Shown: piece after piece, positions 8,535 through 15,680 of the stretch | Numbering within the stretch: position 1 is the stretch's first letter | Layout of the letters: the number at the start of each line of letters is the position of its first letter | The notes under the pieces: generated by a model | Told to the model about the DNA's origin: nothing | Seen by the model: only the letters and a program-made list of their open reading frames with translations | Databases searched by the model: none | Source: JAVBUZ01 sp031554725 | Lineage (GTDB): Bacteria; Bacillota; Clostridia; Lachnospirales; Lachnospiraceae | Direction: 5' to 3' | Assembly (NCBI GenBank): GCA_031554725.1 | Contig: JAVBUZ010000052.1 | Span: forward strand, 1-32,588 | DNA: 32,588 nucleotides | Made by a program: the position numbers and the translations under genes

Positions 8535-8960
8535 ATGCGAGGATATAATTGTATTATGGTTTACCACAAGGAAAGGGATAAAATCCTTTTTTGCAAGCGA
8601 ATGAATGACCCCTACAAGGGCAAATATAATTTGGTTGGTGGAAAAATTGAAGCGGGAGAAGAGGGATTTACAGCCGCTTACCGTGAGCTTCATGAAGAAA
8701 CAGGGATTGCCAAAGAGGATATTGTTTTACATCGTATGATGGATTTTACATATTACAATCAAGATTGCTACGTTGAAGTTTATGTCGGAATATTAAAGCA
8801 AGATGTGACGTTAAAAGAAGAAAAACATCCTTTATGCTGGCTGACGATAAGTGAAGAAGATTTTTTCTCGCTAGACAGATTTGCAGGTGAGGGAAATATA
8901 GGACATATGATACAGCAAGTAACAGATTACGGAATGGGAATATTAGGAGCAGAAAATTAA
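8535..8960 (+). CDS. Nudix hydrolase (MutT/8-oxo-dGTPase-like)
   Basis: A 141-residue single Nudix domain. The signature G-x5-E-x7-REUxEExGU is complete: Gly36, Glu42, then RELHEETGI at 50-58. Family members hydrolyse nucleoside diphosphates linked to another moiety. The N-terminal layout (YNCIMVYHKERDKILFCKR, then YNLVGGKIE) resembles bacterial MutT/8-oxo-dGTP diphosphatases, but the substrate cannot be read from sequence. The ribosome site is weak. The stop codon TAA shares its last A with the ATG of the rRNA methyltransferase gene, so the two are translationally coupled. The pairing suggests nothing more specific than shared housekeeping. Confidence 0.88.
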   Translation: MRGYNCIMVYHKERDKILFCKRMNDPYKGKYNLVGGKIEAGEEGFTAAYRELHEETGIAKEDIVLHRMMDFTYYNQDCYVEVYVGILKQDVTLKEEKHPLCWLTISEEDFFSLDRFAGEGNIGHMIQQVTDYGMGILGAEN

Positions 8961-10345
8961 TGAGTGAAAAAAGAACAAGTAGGGATAAGAAAAAATACTT
9001 TAAGACAGAAGAACGAAAAGTCTATGGAAAAGATAATGTGAAGACTGTAAATAAAGGCGTGGATAAAAAAGAAACGCAGACGTCAGCAAAAGGTAAGGAA
9101 CAGCCAGCGGGAAAACCGGTTGGTAAGGCAGGTGAAAGACCAAACGGGAGGTCGAGCCAAAGGCCAAGTGGAAGACCAGCTGATAAGTCATTTAAGAAGA
9201 GAGAAAAGATCTGTCCTGTTATGGATCTTTGTGGCGGTTGCCAATTTTTAGATATTTCATATGAGCAGCAGTTAAAGAATAAGGAAAAGCAAGTAAAAGA
9301 GCTATGCGGTTCTTTTGTTAAATTTGAGCCTATTGTAGGCATGGAAGACCCTAAGTATTATAGAAACAAAGTTCACGCAATATTTGGTGAAGATAAAAAA
9401 CATAATCCTGTTTCAGGAAAACATGAAGAAAGAAGCCCCTACATTGTTCCGATAGATTCCTGTTTATTAGAGAATCAGCAAGCGGACAAGATTATTGTTT
9501 CGATCCGTGGATTATTAAAATCATTTAAAATTAGACCATATAACGAGGCTACAGATTATGGTTTGCTTCGTCATGCCCTTGTTCGTGTTGGAAATGTTAG
9601 TGGAGAGATTATGGTAGTATTAGTTTTAACCTCACCGATTCTACCGTCTAAAAATAATTTTGTAAAAGCACTTTTAAATCTACATCCAGAGATAACGACA
9701 ATTGTTATTAATGTAAACGGCCGTGAAACAAGCATGGTGCTTGGCGAAAAGGAACAAGTTATATATGGAAAGGGATATATTGAAGACACCTTGTGTGGCA
9801 AAACCTTCCGTATTTTCCCAAAATCTTTTTATCAGGTTAACCCAGTACAGGCAGAAAAGTTATATGCAAAAGCCATGGAGTATGCTGAACTTAAAGGTAG
9901 CGAAACCGTGCTAGATGCTTACTGTGGAACAGGAACAATTGGTATGATTGCAGCGGATAAGGCCAAAACGGTAATTGGTGTGGAGCTAAATGGCAATGCG
10001 GTTAAGGATGCTCGTAACAATGCAAAGCAAAATAATGTAAAGAATATTGAGTTTTACCAAAAGGATGCAGGACAGTTTATGGTTCAATTGGCAGAACAGG
10101 AGACTAAGATAGACTTAGTTGTTATGGACCCACCAAGGATAGGTAGCTCCGAGCCATTCATAAATGCCCTGGCGGCACTTAAACCTAAGAAGGTTGTTTA
10201 TATATCTTGTAACCCAGAGACTTTGGCAAGGGACTTAGAACAGCTAATTAAGAAGGGATATAAGGTAGAGAAGGGCGCTTGCTTTGATATGTCCCCTTGG
10301 ATGTGGCATGTTGAAACTGTTGTTCTGATATCTAAGGTCAGGTAA
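8960..10345 (+). CDS. 23S rRNA (uracil-5-)-methyltransferase, RlmD/RlmCD-like, with basic N-terminal tail
   Basis: SAM-dependent enzyme of the TrmA/RumA family, making m5U in 23S rRNA (U1939 and/or U747 type; the site is not decidable here). Residues 1-83 are a low-complexity tail rich in Lys, Arg, Gly and Pro in place of the usual TRAM domain. The [4Fe-4S] ligands are Cys85, Cys91, Cys94 and Cys168. The SAM motif VLDAYCGTGTIG lies near residue 316, followed by MDPPRIG. The catalytic nucleophile is Cys417 in YISCNPETLARDL. Its ATG overlaps the Nudix stop by one base. An intrinsic terminator follows. Confidence 0.9.
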   Translation: MSEKRTSRDKKKYFKTEERKVYGKDNVKTVNKGVDKKETQTSAKGKEQPAGKPVGKAGERPNGRSSQRPSGRPADKSFKKREKICPVMDLCGGCQFLDISYEQQLKNKEKQVKELCGSFVKFEPIVGMEDPKYYRNKVHAIFGEDKKHNPVSGKHEERSPYIVPIDSCLLENQQADKIIVSIRGLLKSFKIRPYNEATDYGLLRHALVRVGNVSGEIMVVLVLTSPILPSKNNFVKALLNLHPEITTIVINVNGRETSMVLGEKEQVIYGKGYIEDTLCGKTFRIFPKSFYQVNPVQAEKLYAKAMEYAELKGSETVLDAYCGTGTIGMIAADKAKTVIGVELNGNAVKDARNNAKQNNVKNIEFYQKDAGQFMVQLAEQETKIDLVVMDPPRIGSSEPFINALAALKPKKVVYISCNPETLARDLEQLIKKGYKVEKGACFDMSPWMWHVETVVLISKVR

Positions 10346-10354
10346 ATAAGTGTG

Positions 10355-10380
10355 AAAAGGCCTGATTTCTGGTCTTTTTT
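10355..10380 (+). terminator. Intrinsic terminator after the rRNA methyltransferase gene
   Basis: AAAAGGCC (10355-10362) pairs with GGTCTTTT (10371-10378) with one G-T pair; the U tail is shared. Confidence 0.65.
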
Positions 10381-10470
10381 GCTATCGGAAGTATAGAAAC
10401 ATTCAATCGGAGGTCTTAACACTATGCTTTGCGGAAACAGAGCGATATGGGCTTATCGAAAAAACTATAT

Positions 10471-10553
10471 ATAGTTTAGACACCGATTTAGATGTCGGGC
10501 ATTGAAGCAGTGATTTAGATGTCAGAGATAGTTTAGGCAGTAGATTGGATGTT
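10471..10553. repeat. Three imperfect 26-bp repeats upstream of the AbiJ-like gene
   Basis: Copies at 10471-10496, 10498-10523 and 10528-10553. Copies 1 and 3 share an ATAGTTTAG opening. Copies 1 and 2 end in an identical GATTTAGATGTC, and copy 3 ends in GATTGGATGTT. Copies 2 and 3 share a GCAGT middle. The array ends about 40 bases before the start codon, as expected of a multi-site operator or a recombination substrate. The function is inferred. Confidence 0.55.
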
Positions 10554-10594
10554 AATAGTTGAGTTGATGATTCACTATTGGGAAGGAATAGAAT

Positions 10595-11734
10595 ATGGCA
10601 AACAAAATAAGTGGAGAAGCCAGAAGATTAATCTTAGATGATTTAATTCTCATTGGAAATTGCACTGGTGGACAACGTGTCACAGAATTTGTAAAACGTG
10701 TTTATCCAGATATTGAAGAAATGGTTGAACGGCAGGGATCTCGAACAGTGCCAGTTATTAATGAGATTACTCGTCACATGGATGTGTTTGCTGAAGATTG
10801 GGACTTCAACTATCTTTTTGGCACTGTACTTGACTTAGAAAATATTCCAGACGAAAAATTTATTTTTTTTTGTGAGCAATACGTTCATCCAATATTTAGA
10901 AGGTCATATTATGATTCAGATATTGATGAAACAGTTGACCCAACAGAGCAGTGCATAGAAGCGATTAACAAGGGGCTCTCTGATGTTGGACTTGCTCTAA
11001 AACCTGCTGGTCAAACAGCAAGCAGGGCAATTTATAAAGCGGTCCCATTGATACAAGGAACGCAAAGCCCTATTAAGAATATTATTTTTGCAGCTAAGTA
11101 TAAACCCGATATAGTTTTAGATGATGCATTATCTAATGGAATCAAGATTGTAAACACCAATGGAGCTTTAGTGTATGATGATGGAATTCCAGCAGATGGA
11201 ATTAGCTAGGAGAAAATCTGTGATTGGTATAAAAGAGAATCTCCCGAAGAAGCGGAAAAAAATCTTACAAAGAAATTTTACGAATGTTTAGATTCAGATG
11301 CAGAAAAGTTGTTTTTTAAAGCGTATACTCTTTTTATGAAAGAAACAGGGAAAAATATTCCGGCATTAATTCCACAAGTATATTTGTATTATGACCCCAA
11401 AACACAGTCGCAGCGAGAACTTAAAATATTTGAACATCAAAAGATGGATTTCATGATGATTATTGGCCCCTCTCAACGAGTTGTGATTGAAATTGATGGC
11501 CAGCAGCACTATGCAGATGATGAAGTGGCTCCATCAAATAAATACAAGCATTATGCGTCTCCGTCTCGATATGCTGAAATGATGAAAGCTCATAGAGAAA
11601 TGAGTTTAGCAGGATATGATGTATATCGCTTTGGAGGTAGAGAATTATGGATTGGCGGAGGAGCATCTGAAGAAGATATAATTTTAAGTGTAAAGGCCTT
11701 TTTTAATGACTTATTTATTAAATATAGAATATGA
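10595..11734 (+). pseudogene. AbiJ-NTD3 / PD-(D/E)XK-type abortive-infection protein, interrupted by an in-frame TAG
   Basis: One 379-codon reading frame, broken only at codon 205 (TAG, 11207-11209). The N-terminal ~150 residues match the AbiJ_NTD3 pattern as I recall it: a tryptophan-containing DWDFNYLFG, then DEKFIFFCEQYVHPIFRR, and a closing IYKAVP. The region up to the stop (KPDIVL, ALVYDDGIP) and just after it (EKICDWY) reads as the linker where relatives show GLSW-x-x-L, so TAG probably replaced TGG. The C-terminal part is a restriction-endonuclease-like domain: QKMDF, then VVIEIDGQQHYADD (E-x-D/Q core), then SPSRYAEMM and VYRFGGREL. GGAAGGA precedes the ATG. The second half has only a TTG at 11309 and no ribosome site. 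It is either a recent nonsense allele or a read-through gene. Confidence 0.75.
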
Positions 11735-11788
11735 TTCGCAAAATTTACAAGCACTGTTATAGAACAAAAGAAGGAGGAATGACATTAC

Positions 11789-13063
11789 ATGGAATACATA
11801 GTAATCGTAATATGCGTAGTGGTCGTTGCTGCCATCTGCATAACAGTATTCATAAAAAAGAAAACGGAAATATCAAGTCAGATCATCACGAACGAAAAGG
11901 TTGTATCGTCAGGACTTATACCTAAGGAAGATAGTTCGCAGGAGCTTGTTATTCAAATGGAAATGCTCCCGGCAGAAGCTATTCCTGATGAGAGTAGACT
12001 TGTTGAAATTACAGACAGCAAGGTGCTGGCGCATGTGAATAATCTGGTTCCAGGATTGGTGCAGGCTGGTAATGCCGCCAACAATGCCATTCAGGCGGTG
12101 CAGGCCAATGGTGAAGTTTTGTATAGAGCAATAATTCCGGCTGGAGCAAAGCTGACAGATTCAGGAGCAATGCAGAATGCAGTTCGTGGAATTTATCATG
12201 GTGCAGATGGGATAAAGGGCCACGCCAATCTGGTCGCAGTGGAAGCTCAAAAAGGTACTGCTATTGTGGCAAATACAGCAGCGGTAGCTATGGGAGTCGC
12301 ATCGATGGTTGTTGGTCAGTACTATATGACACAGATTAACGCAGAGCTTGGAGCAATCAGTGATGGCATATCCAAGATAGCAGATTTTCAAGACAATGAA
12401 TATCGTAGTAAGGTATTCTCGCTTATTACACATGTCAAGAAGATATCAGATTTCCAATCAGAAATTCTGGAAAACAGTGAATTGAGAATGAGCAAAATAA
12501 ACCAGCTTGATAGTCTTGAAGAGGAATGCACCCAGCTTCTAGGACAGGCTAATCTAACACTTGCCGGGTATGCAAAGAAGAAAGCCCTTGATTATAATAC
12601 TTACGAAAAAGAACTGAAGGAAGCACAGAACTGGTATATGTATCAGAAATCTTTGCTGGATGTACTATATAAGATTTCTGATCTCAGGTATACATTGCAT
12701 CTTGGGGCTGTATCAAGAGAACAGTGTGTGGCGCTGTTACCAACGTATACGCAGCAGGTGGCAGATACGCAGGATAGGTTGAGAAATTGGCATCAGGATA
12801 TAGCGAAACGATTAAATATAAGTCCGGGGGATGGCAGACGAAAACGAGACGGATTTGATGGTATCATTCATTTCATTCCGGGATTATTCAATGATGATTT
12901 GAACTTCAAGTCAATTGAGAAGGGCACTGCTAGTATGATTACAACTCAGGCATCAGGGCATGAAGCATATCATCAAGACACTATAGATTTTTATACTGAG
13001 GATGTTCAGCTAATTGCGAAAGATGGAAGGGTGTACTATCTTCCAGAAAGCAATGCAGAATAA
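11789..13063 (+). CDS. Membrane-anchored helical protein of unknown function (424 aa)
   Basis: I do not recognise a characterised family. GGAGG lies about 10 bases upstream of the ATG. Residues 1-23 are one hydrophobic helix followed by KKK, a signal-anchor with the body predicted cytosolic. A second hydrophobic helix lies near 155-183 (AVAMGVASMVVGQYYM). Next come a conserved-looking ISKIADFQDNEYRSKV and a long heptad-rich helical region to about 340. The tail, around residues 350-424, is mixed and contains RRKRDG. Two hydrophobic helices in a long helical bundle recall membrane-acting effectors or alpha-pore proteins, but this is only a structural analogy. It lies 54 bases after the AbiJ-like frame and next to recombinase debris, so a role in the same defence island is plausible. 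Its base use is richer in G and C than the neighbouring genes. Confidence 0.7.
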   Translation: MEYIVIVICVVVVAAICITVFIKKKTEISSQIITNEKVVSSGLIPKEDSSQELVIQMEMLPAEAIPDESRLVEITDSKVLAHVNNLVPGLVQAGNAANNAIQAVQANGEVLYRAIIPAGAKLTDSGAMQNAVRGIYHGADGIKGHANLVAVEAQKGTAIVANTAAVAMGVASMVVGQYYMTQINAELGAISDGISKIADFQDNEYRSKVFSLITHVKKISDFQSEILENSELRMSKINQLDSLEEECTQLLGQANLTLAGYAKKKALDYNTYEKELKEAQNWYMYQKSLLDVLYKISDLRYTLHLGAVSREQCVALLPTYTQQVADTQDRLRNWHQDIAKRLNISPGDGRRKRDGFDGIIHFIPGLFNDDLNFKSIEKGTASMITTQASGHEAYHQDTIDFYTEDVQLIAKDGRVYYLPESNAE

Positions 13064-13065
13064 AA

Positions 13066-13118
13066 AAGAGAGCAAGCCACCCCTATGGCAATAAACCATC
13101 AGAGTGACCTGCTCTCTT
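13066..13118 (+). terminator. Possible weak terminator after the membrane protein gene
   Basis: AAGAGAGCA (13066-13074) pairs with TGCTCTCTT (13110-13118) across a long 35-base loop, followed by ATTAGTTT. The T tail is poor. Confidence 0.3.
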
Positions 13119-13119
13119 A

Positions 13120-13410
13120 TTAGTTTATATCAATGCCAACACCGGACTTGAATTCCACAGAGAAGTGGTCTTCGAAGACAGTGATTTTTTTGTATCAATC
13201 TACGGACAAGGCTTTTATCGAAGTCTGTGATTTCCAGCGGCTGCTCTTTCAGGAAGTCGCAAAGCTGGGTGATTCGGGTCAGTTTCTCATCCCGAAGAAC
13301 GCTGTCAGTTTCTGACTTGGCTTTCAACTCTCGGAGCTGGAATATCTCGTCAGCAACGTTGTCGTAGGCATCACGGTTATTGGCTTTTTTTAGGAGCTCC
13401 TTCTGACAGT
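13120..13410 (-). pseudogene. C-terminal fragment of a large serine recombinase
   Basis: On the minus strand the reading includes CQKELLKKANN, then ADEIFQLRELKAKSE, LCDFLKEQPLEITDFDKSL and VRRLIQK. After a one-base insertion in an A7 run (plus T7 at 13185-13191) it continues as ITVFEDHFSVEFKSG and ends at TAA 13122-13120. This is the characteristic C-terminus of Clostridia large serine recombinases (the VRRLIEK / VTVYEDK / VEFKSG pattern). The catalytic N-terminal and zinc-ribbon parts are missing, so it cannot act. It marks an old integrative element at the edge of the accessory island. Confidence 0.75.
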
Positions 13411-13505
13411 CAAAAGCTCTAGCAAAGTGTGCCTGTGAATCTATGTCAACTCCTACAATGTAATGTGTCAGCAGTTACTTGATTTAATTTTTCATTCTGT
13501 GTAAA
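13411..13505 (-). pseudogene. N-terminal fragment of an IS110-type transposase
   Basis: Directly upstream of the recombinase fragment and fused to it in frame, the minus strand reads IVGVDIDSQAHFARAFD. This is the opening DEDD segment of IS110-family transposases (VGVDI-x-K-x-x-HVARAF type). In another frame just before it comes KLNQVTADTL, the usual residues preceding that segment, so a small indel separates them. Only about 30 residues survive, joined at about 13410 to the serine recombinase. The match is short and made from memory of the family. Confidence 0.5.
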
Positions 13506-13515
13506 AATTCATAGT

Positions 13516-13590
13516 GAAACCTCCGTTTGATTCTGGTGTTTTTCATCCGTCCAAGATGAAACCTTAATCTTACTGCGAGGTTTCTTTTTA
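13516..13590. other. Nested hairpins in the non-coding end next to the IS110-type remnant
   Basis: GAAACCTC (13516-13523) pairs with GAGGTTTC (13577-13584). Inside, TTTCATC pairs with GATGAAA around a 7-base loop. On the plus strand the outer stem is followed by a T-rich tract, so it may simply be a terminator. It lies where the 5' non-coding end of an IS110 element would be, the place that encodes the bridge RNA in the IS110 subgroup. That reading is speculative. Confidence 0.35.
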
Positions 13591-13795
13591 TTCAAATGGC
13601 ATTATTTCTAAATTACAGGAATGCTCCTCAATTTGTTTATTGACAAATATTAACTAAAAGTCATAATGCTATAAAATGACACAATGAGAGAAGTGGCGTT
13701 TTAGTGACATATAATGAGCAATTGATTATGGATTCAGAAAATAGAAAAGTAAAATATTCGAGAAGAGTAATCTTATACGTCTTTTTTTATTTTAC

Positions 13796-13844
13796 TTGAC
13801 ATAGTTAACTTGATTAACTAAAATATGGTTAAGTACATTAACTA
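13796..13844 (+). promoter_or_regulatory. Promoter and twin MarR-type operators
   Basis: TTGACA (13796-13801), a 17-base spacer and TAAAAT (13819-13824). The spacer is a perfect palindrome, TAGTTAA-CTTGA-TTAACTA (13802-13820). A second near-copy, TGGTTAA-GTACA-TTAACTA, lies at 13826-13844, with centres 24 bp apart. Binding at either would block RNA polymerase, so autorepression by the adjacent MarR protein is expected. Confidence 0.8.
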
Positions 13845-13860
13845 TATGAGGTGAAAATAA

Positions 13861-14286
13861 ATGAATCAAGATTTTATCAATCAAGCAGCAGAAACAGTAT
13901 CACTTTTTTGTCGATTAAAAAATAGTACAAAATATGATTTACCGATTCGTTCAAGCGAGATGGGACTCCTAATTTTATTGCAAAATAGCGAAGCTCCTGT
14001 AACACCACTAATGGCGGCTGAGTTCTTCAAAGTAAAGAAACCAATGATTGCCGCAATGATTACATCACTTGGTAGTAAAGGGTACTTGTACAAAACGGCG
14101 TCTTTGGATGATAAGCGCAGTTTTACGATTAATCTTACGAAAAAAGGGATTGATCTTGTAAATGAAACAAAAGATGAATACTTTAAGTCATTAGAACTTT
14201 TATCTTCACAGATGGGGGAGAATGATTTTAACACAATGATTTCTATGCTGGATAAAGCAAATAAAATTTTATTGGAGGTATTATAA
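13861..14286 (+). CDS. MarR-family transcriptional regulator
   Basis: A 141-residue dimeric winged-helix repressor. The recognition helix region is around PLMAAEFFKVKKPMIAAMI, and the wing carries the DDKRS signature seen in MarR proteins (residues about 81-85). Helical ends for dimerisation flank it. GAGGTGA gives a good ribosome site. The operators upstream imply autoregulation. Its stop codon shares one base with the start of the NmrA-like gene, so the oxidoreductase is the obvious co-regulated target, probably induced by a reactive electrophile or quinone (inference from similar MarR-oxidoreductase pairs). Confidence 0.9.
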   Translation: MNQDFINQAAETVSLFCRLKNSTKYDLPIRSSEMGLLILLQNSEAPVTPLMAAEFFKVKKPMIAAMITSLGSKGYLYKTASLDDKRSFTINLTKKGIDLVNETKDEYFKSLELLSSQMGENDFNTMISMLDKANKILLEVL

Positions 14287-15146
14287 TGGGAAAAGTTATG
14301 GTCACAGGTGCACTGGGAAATGTAGGCGGATATGTAGCAAAGTATCTGATTCAAAATGAACAAGACGTTGTGGTAGCAGATATTAATCTTGATGCTCTTA
14401 ATAAAAAATATGGAGATAGTGCAAGGGTAGTATTGTTTGACTTTACTGATTGTGGAACCTTTGAAAATGCGTTGAAAGATGTCGATCGCGTATTCATCAT
14501 GCGTCCACCACACTTAGGAAAACCAGAGGATCTAAAGCCTTTTGTAGAAGCACTGAAGGCAAAAGGAGATATTAAGCTTGTGAGCTTTCTATCATTGATA
14601 GGTGTGGAAAACAATCCTGTACCACCGCATCACAAAATAGAGAAGTATATTGAGCGGGCAGGACTGCCATATTGTCATATTCGTCCAAGCTTCTTTATGC
14701 AAAATATAAGTGGAATTCATGCCTTTGAAATAAAGCATTTTAATCGTAGTGTTGTTCCTGTACGCAGGGCACTTACTAGCTTCATTGATGCTGAAGATAT
14801 TGGAGAAATTACAGCTAAGGTGTTGAGTGAACCTAATAAACATCAAAACAAAGAATATTCCATTACTGGTCCGGAAGCCATTGACTATTATGAAGCGGCC
14901 AATATTCTTTCAGAAGAATTAGGACGTAAGATTGAGTATGCCAATCCTAAGCCAGCGCTGGCGAAAAAATATTGGATAGATATTAGAGGATTAGATAATG
15001 AATATTCAACTGTTATGGGAATGCTCTACATGATGACACGTATGGGAACAGCAAAAGATGTAACAAGCACATTTGAAGAAGTTATGGGTAAGAAACCACA
15101 GTTTTTTAGACAGTTTGTAAAGAAAAATCTTTCTGCATGGAATTGA
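14286..15146 (+). CDS. NmrA-like NAD(P)-binding oxidoreductase (atypical SDR)
   Basis: A 286-residue Rossmann protein with the N-terminal dinucleotide motif TGALGNVGGYVAKYL (TGxxGxxG at 7-14), then VVADIN and FDFTD, and an IRPSFFMQNI segment typical of NmrA/HSCARG and YtfG-like quinone reductases. There is no classical YxxxK pair, as usual in this atypical SDR group. It is translationally coupled to the marR gene (TAATG overlap, with TTGGAGG upstream). The likely role is NAD(P)H-dependent reduction of a quinone or similar electrophile, or redox sensing; the substrate is unknown. No terminator is seen after it, and a decayed flavodoxin gene follows. Confidence 0.85.
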   Translation: MGKVMVTGALGNVGGYVAKYLIQNEQDVVVADINLDALNKKYGDSARVVLFDFTDCGTFENALKDVDRVFIMRPPHLGKPEDLKPFVEALKAKGDIKLVSFLSLIGVENNPVPPHHKIEKYIERAGLPYCHIRPSFFMQNISGIHAFEIKHFNRSVVPVRRALTSFIDAEDIGEITAKVLSEPNKHQNKEYSITGPEAIDYYEAANILSEELGRKIEYANPKPALAKKYWIDIRGLDNEYSTVMGMLYMMTRMGTAKDVTSTFEEVMGKKPQFFRQFVKKNLSAWN

Positions 15147-15195
15147 TAAGTCCAACATCGTGTCATATGGTTAACAAATGAGTTGCCGACATCAA

Positions 15196-15391
15196 ATGAC
15201 CGTTCAAAGACCTTGGGAAAATCCAGAAATTCCGCAAGCACCTAAAAATAATTTTAATGAAGCAGAAGTGAAAAAGGCAAATGTATTCTATTGCCCAGGC
15301 GGATTTGATTATGATTGAAATGACTTCTCATTCTTATGATAGCTCTGATAAAAAATATATAGAACCTATTATACGATGCGTGAATGAGTAA
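15196..15391 (+). pseudogene. Decayed flavodoxin-family gene
   Basis: Two frames together read like the middle and end of a flavodoxin-domain protein. The first (15196-15318) contains NNFNEAEVKKANVFYCPGGF. The second (15311-15391) contains SHSYDSSDKKYIEPII and ends at TAA. The N-terminal FMN-binding part and the piece between the two segments are missing, so this looks like deletion decay. It lies right behind the MarR/NmrA pair, so the ancestral locus may have held a second redox enzyme. The family call is from memory of the KANVFYCPGGFxY pattern. Confidence 0.5.
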
Positions 15392-15406
15392 TGAAAATTT
15401 AGTTGA

Positions 15407-15544
15407 TTATAAATCATCAGCATCTTGTTCAGGGATACCACCATCTTCGGGAACACCAGTGTAGCTGCCTAATGTATCAGAAGGTACCTCGTTATTTTCT
15501 TCACTTAGTGGAAGGTTTATATTACTTTTTTCTTTGTTTTTCAT
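15407..15544 (-). CDS. Small acidic protein with C-terminal PEQDADDL (45 aa)
   Basis: On the minus strand AAAGGAGC lies 7 bases before ATG, giving a good start. The 45-residue product opens with a basic segment (MKNKEKSN) and continues through LPLSEEN to GSYTGVPEDGG and an acidic C-terminus, IPEQDADDL. It has no membrane helix and no cysteine. I recall similar short proteins with the GSYTG and QDADDL elements recurring in Clostridia and other Firmicutes, but no function is known to me. It stands alone between the flavodoxin remnant and the pckA promoter region. Confidence 0.6.
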   Translation of the reverse strand: MKNKEKSNINLPLSEENNEVPSDTLGSYTGVPEDGGIPEQDADDL

Positions 15545-15680
15545 AGCATTGCTCCTTTATAGGGTTAGTTTAATGTTAGTATTTCTACAAAATTGGTATT
15601 TATGCATACGTTTAAGCCTTATATTGATATATCGGGGGATAGCTACTTTTTATTTGTAAAGAACATTTACAGCCCAATGT

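Noticed and set aside
10424..10474. 16-codon ORF with GGAGG ten bases upstream, before the AbiJ-like gene
   Set aside because: No promoter, no recognisable content, and it runs into the repeat array. Probably chance.
10471..10553. CRISPR array
   Set aside because: Units are imperfect, near-contiguous and lack unique spacers, and there are no cas genes.
11207..11209. Amber codon as a recoded amino acid (for example pyrrolysine)
   Set aside because: TAG ends other genes here (the Gfo/Idh, P-type ATPase and PRTase-like genes), and no hairpin or special context follows the codon.
11731..11925. 64-codon ORF overlapping the start of the membrane protein gene
   Set aside because: Out of frame with the membrane protein and without its own ribosome site. 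The content looks like a shadow translation.
13133..13315. Plus-strand 60-codon ORF
   Set aside because: It is the antisense shadow of the serine recombinase fragment, which has clear family motifs on the minus strand.
13728..13799. 23-codon frame containing ENRKVKYSRRVI, like the start of TetR regulators
   Set aside because: Only about 12 residues resemble TetR, there is no ribosome site, and it runs into the marR promoter. It could be a fossil but the evidence is too thin.
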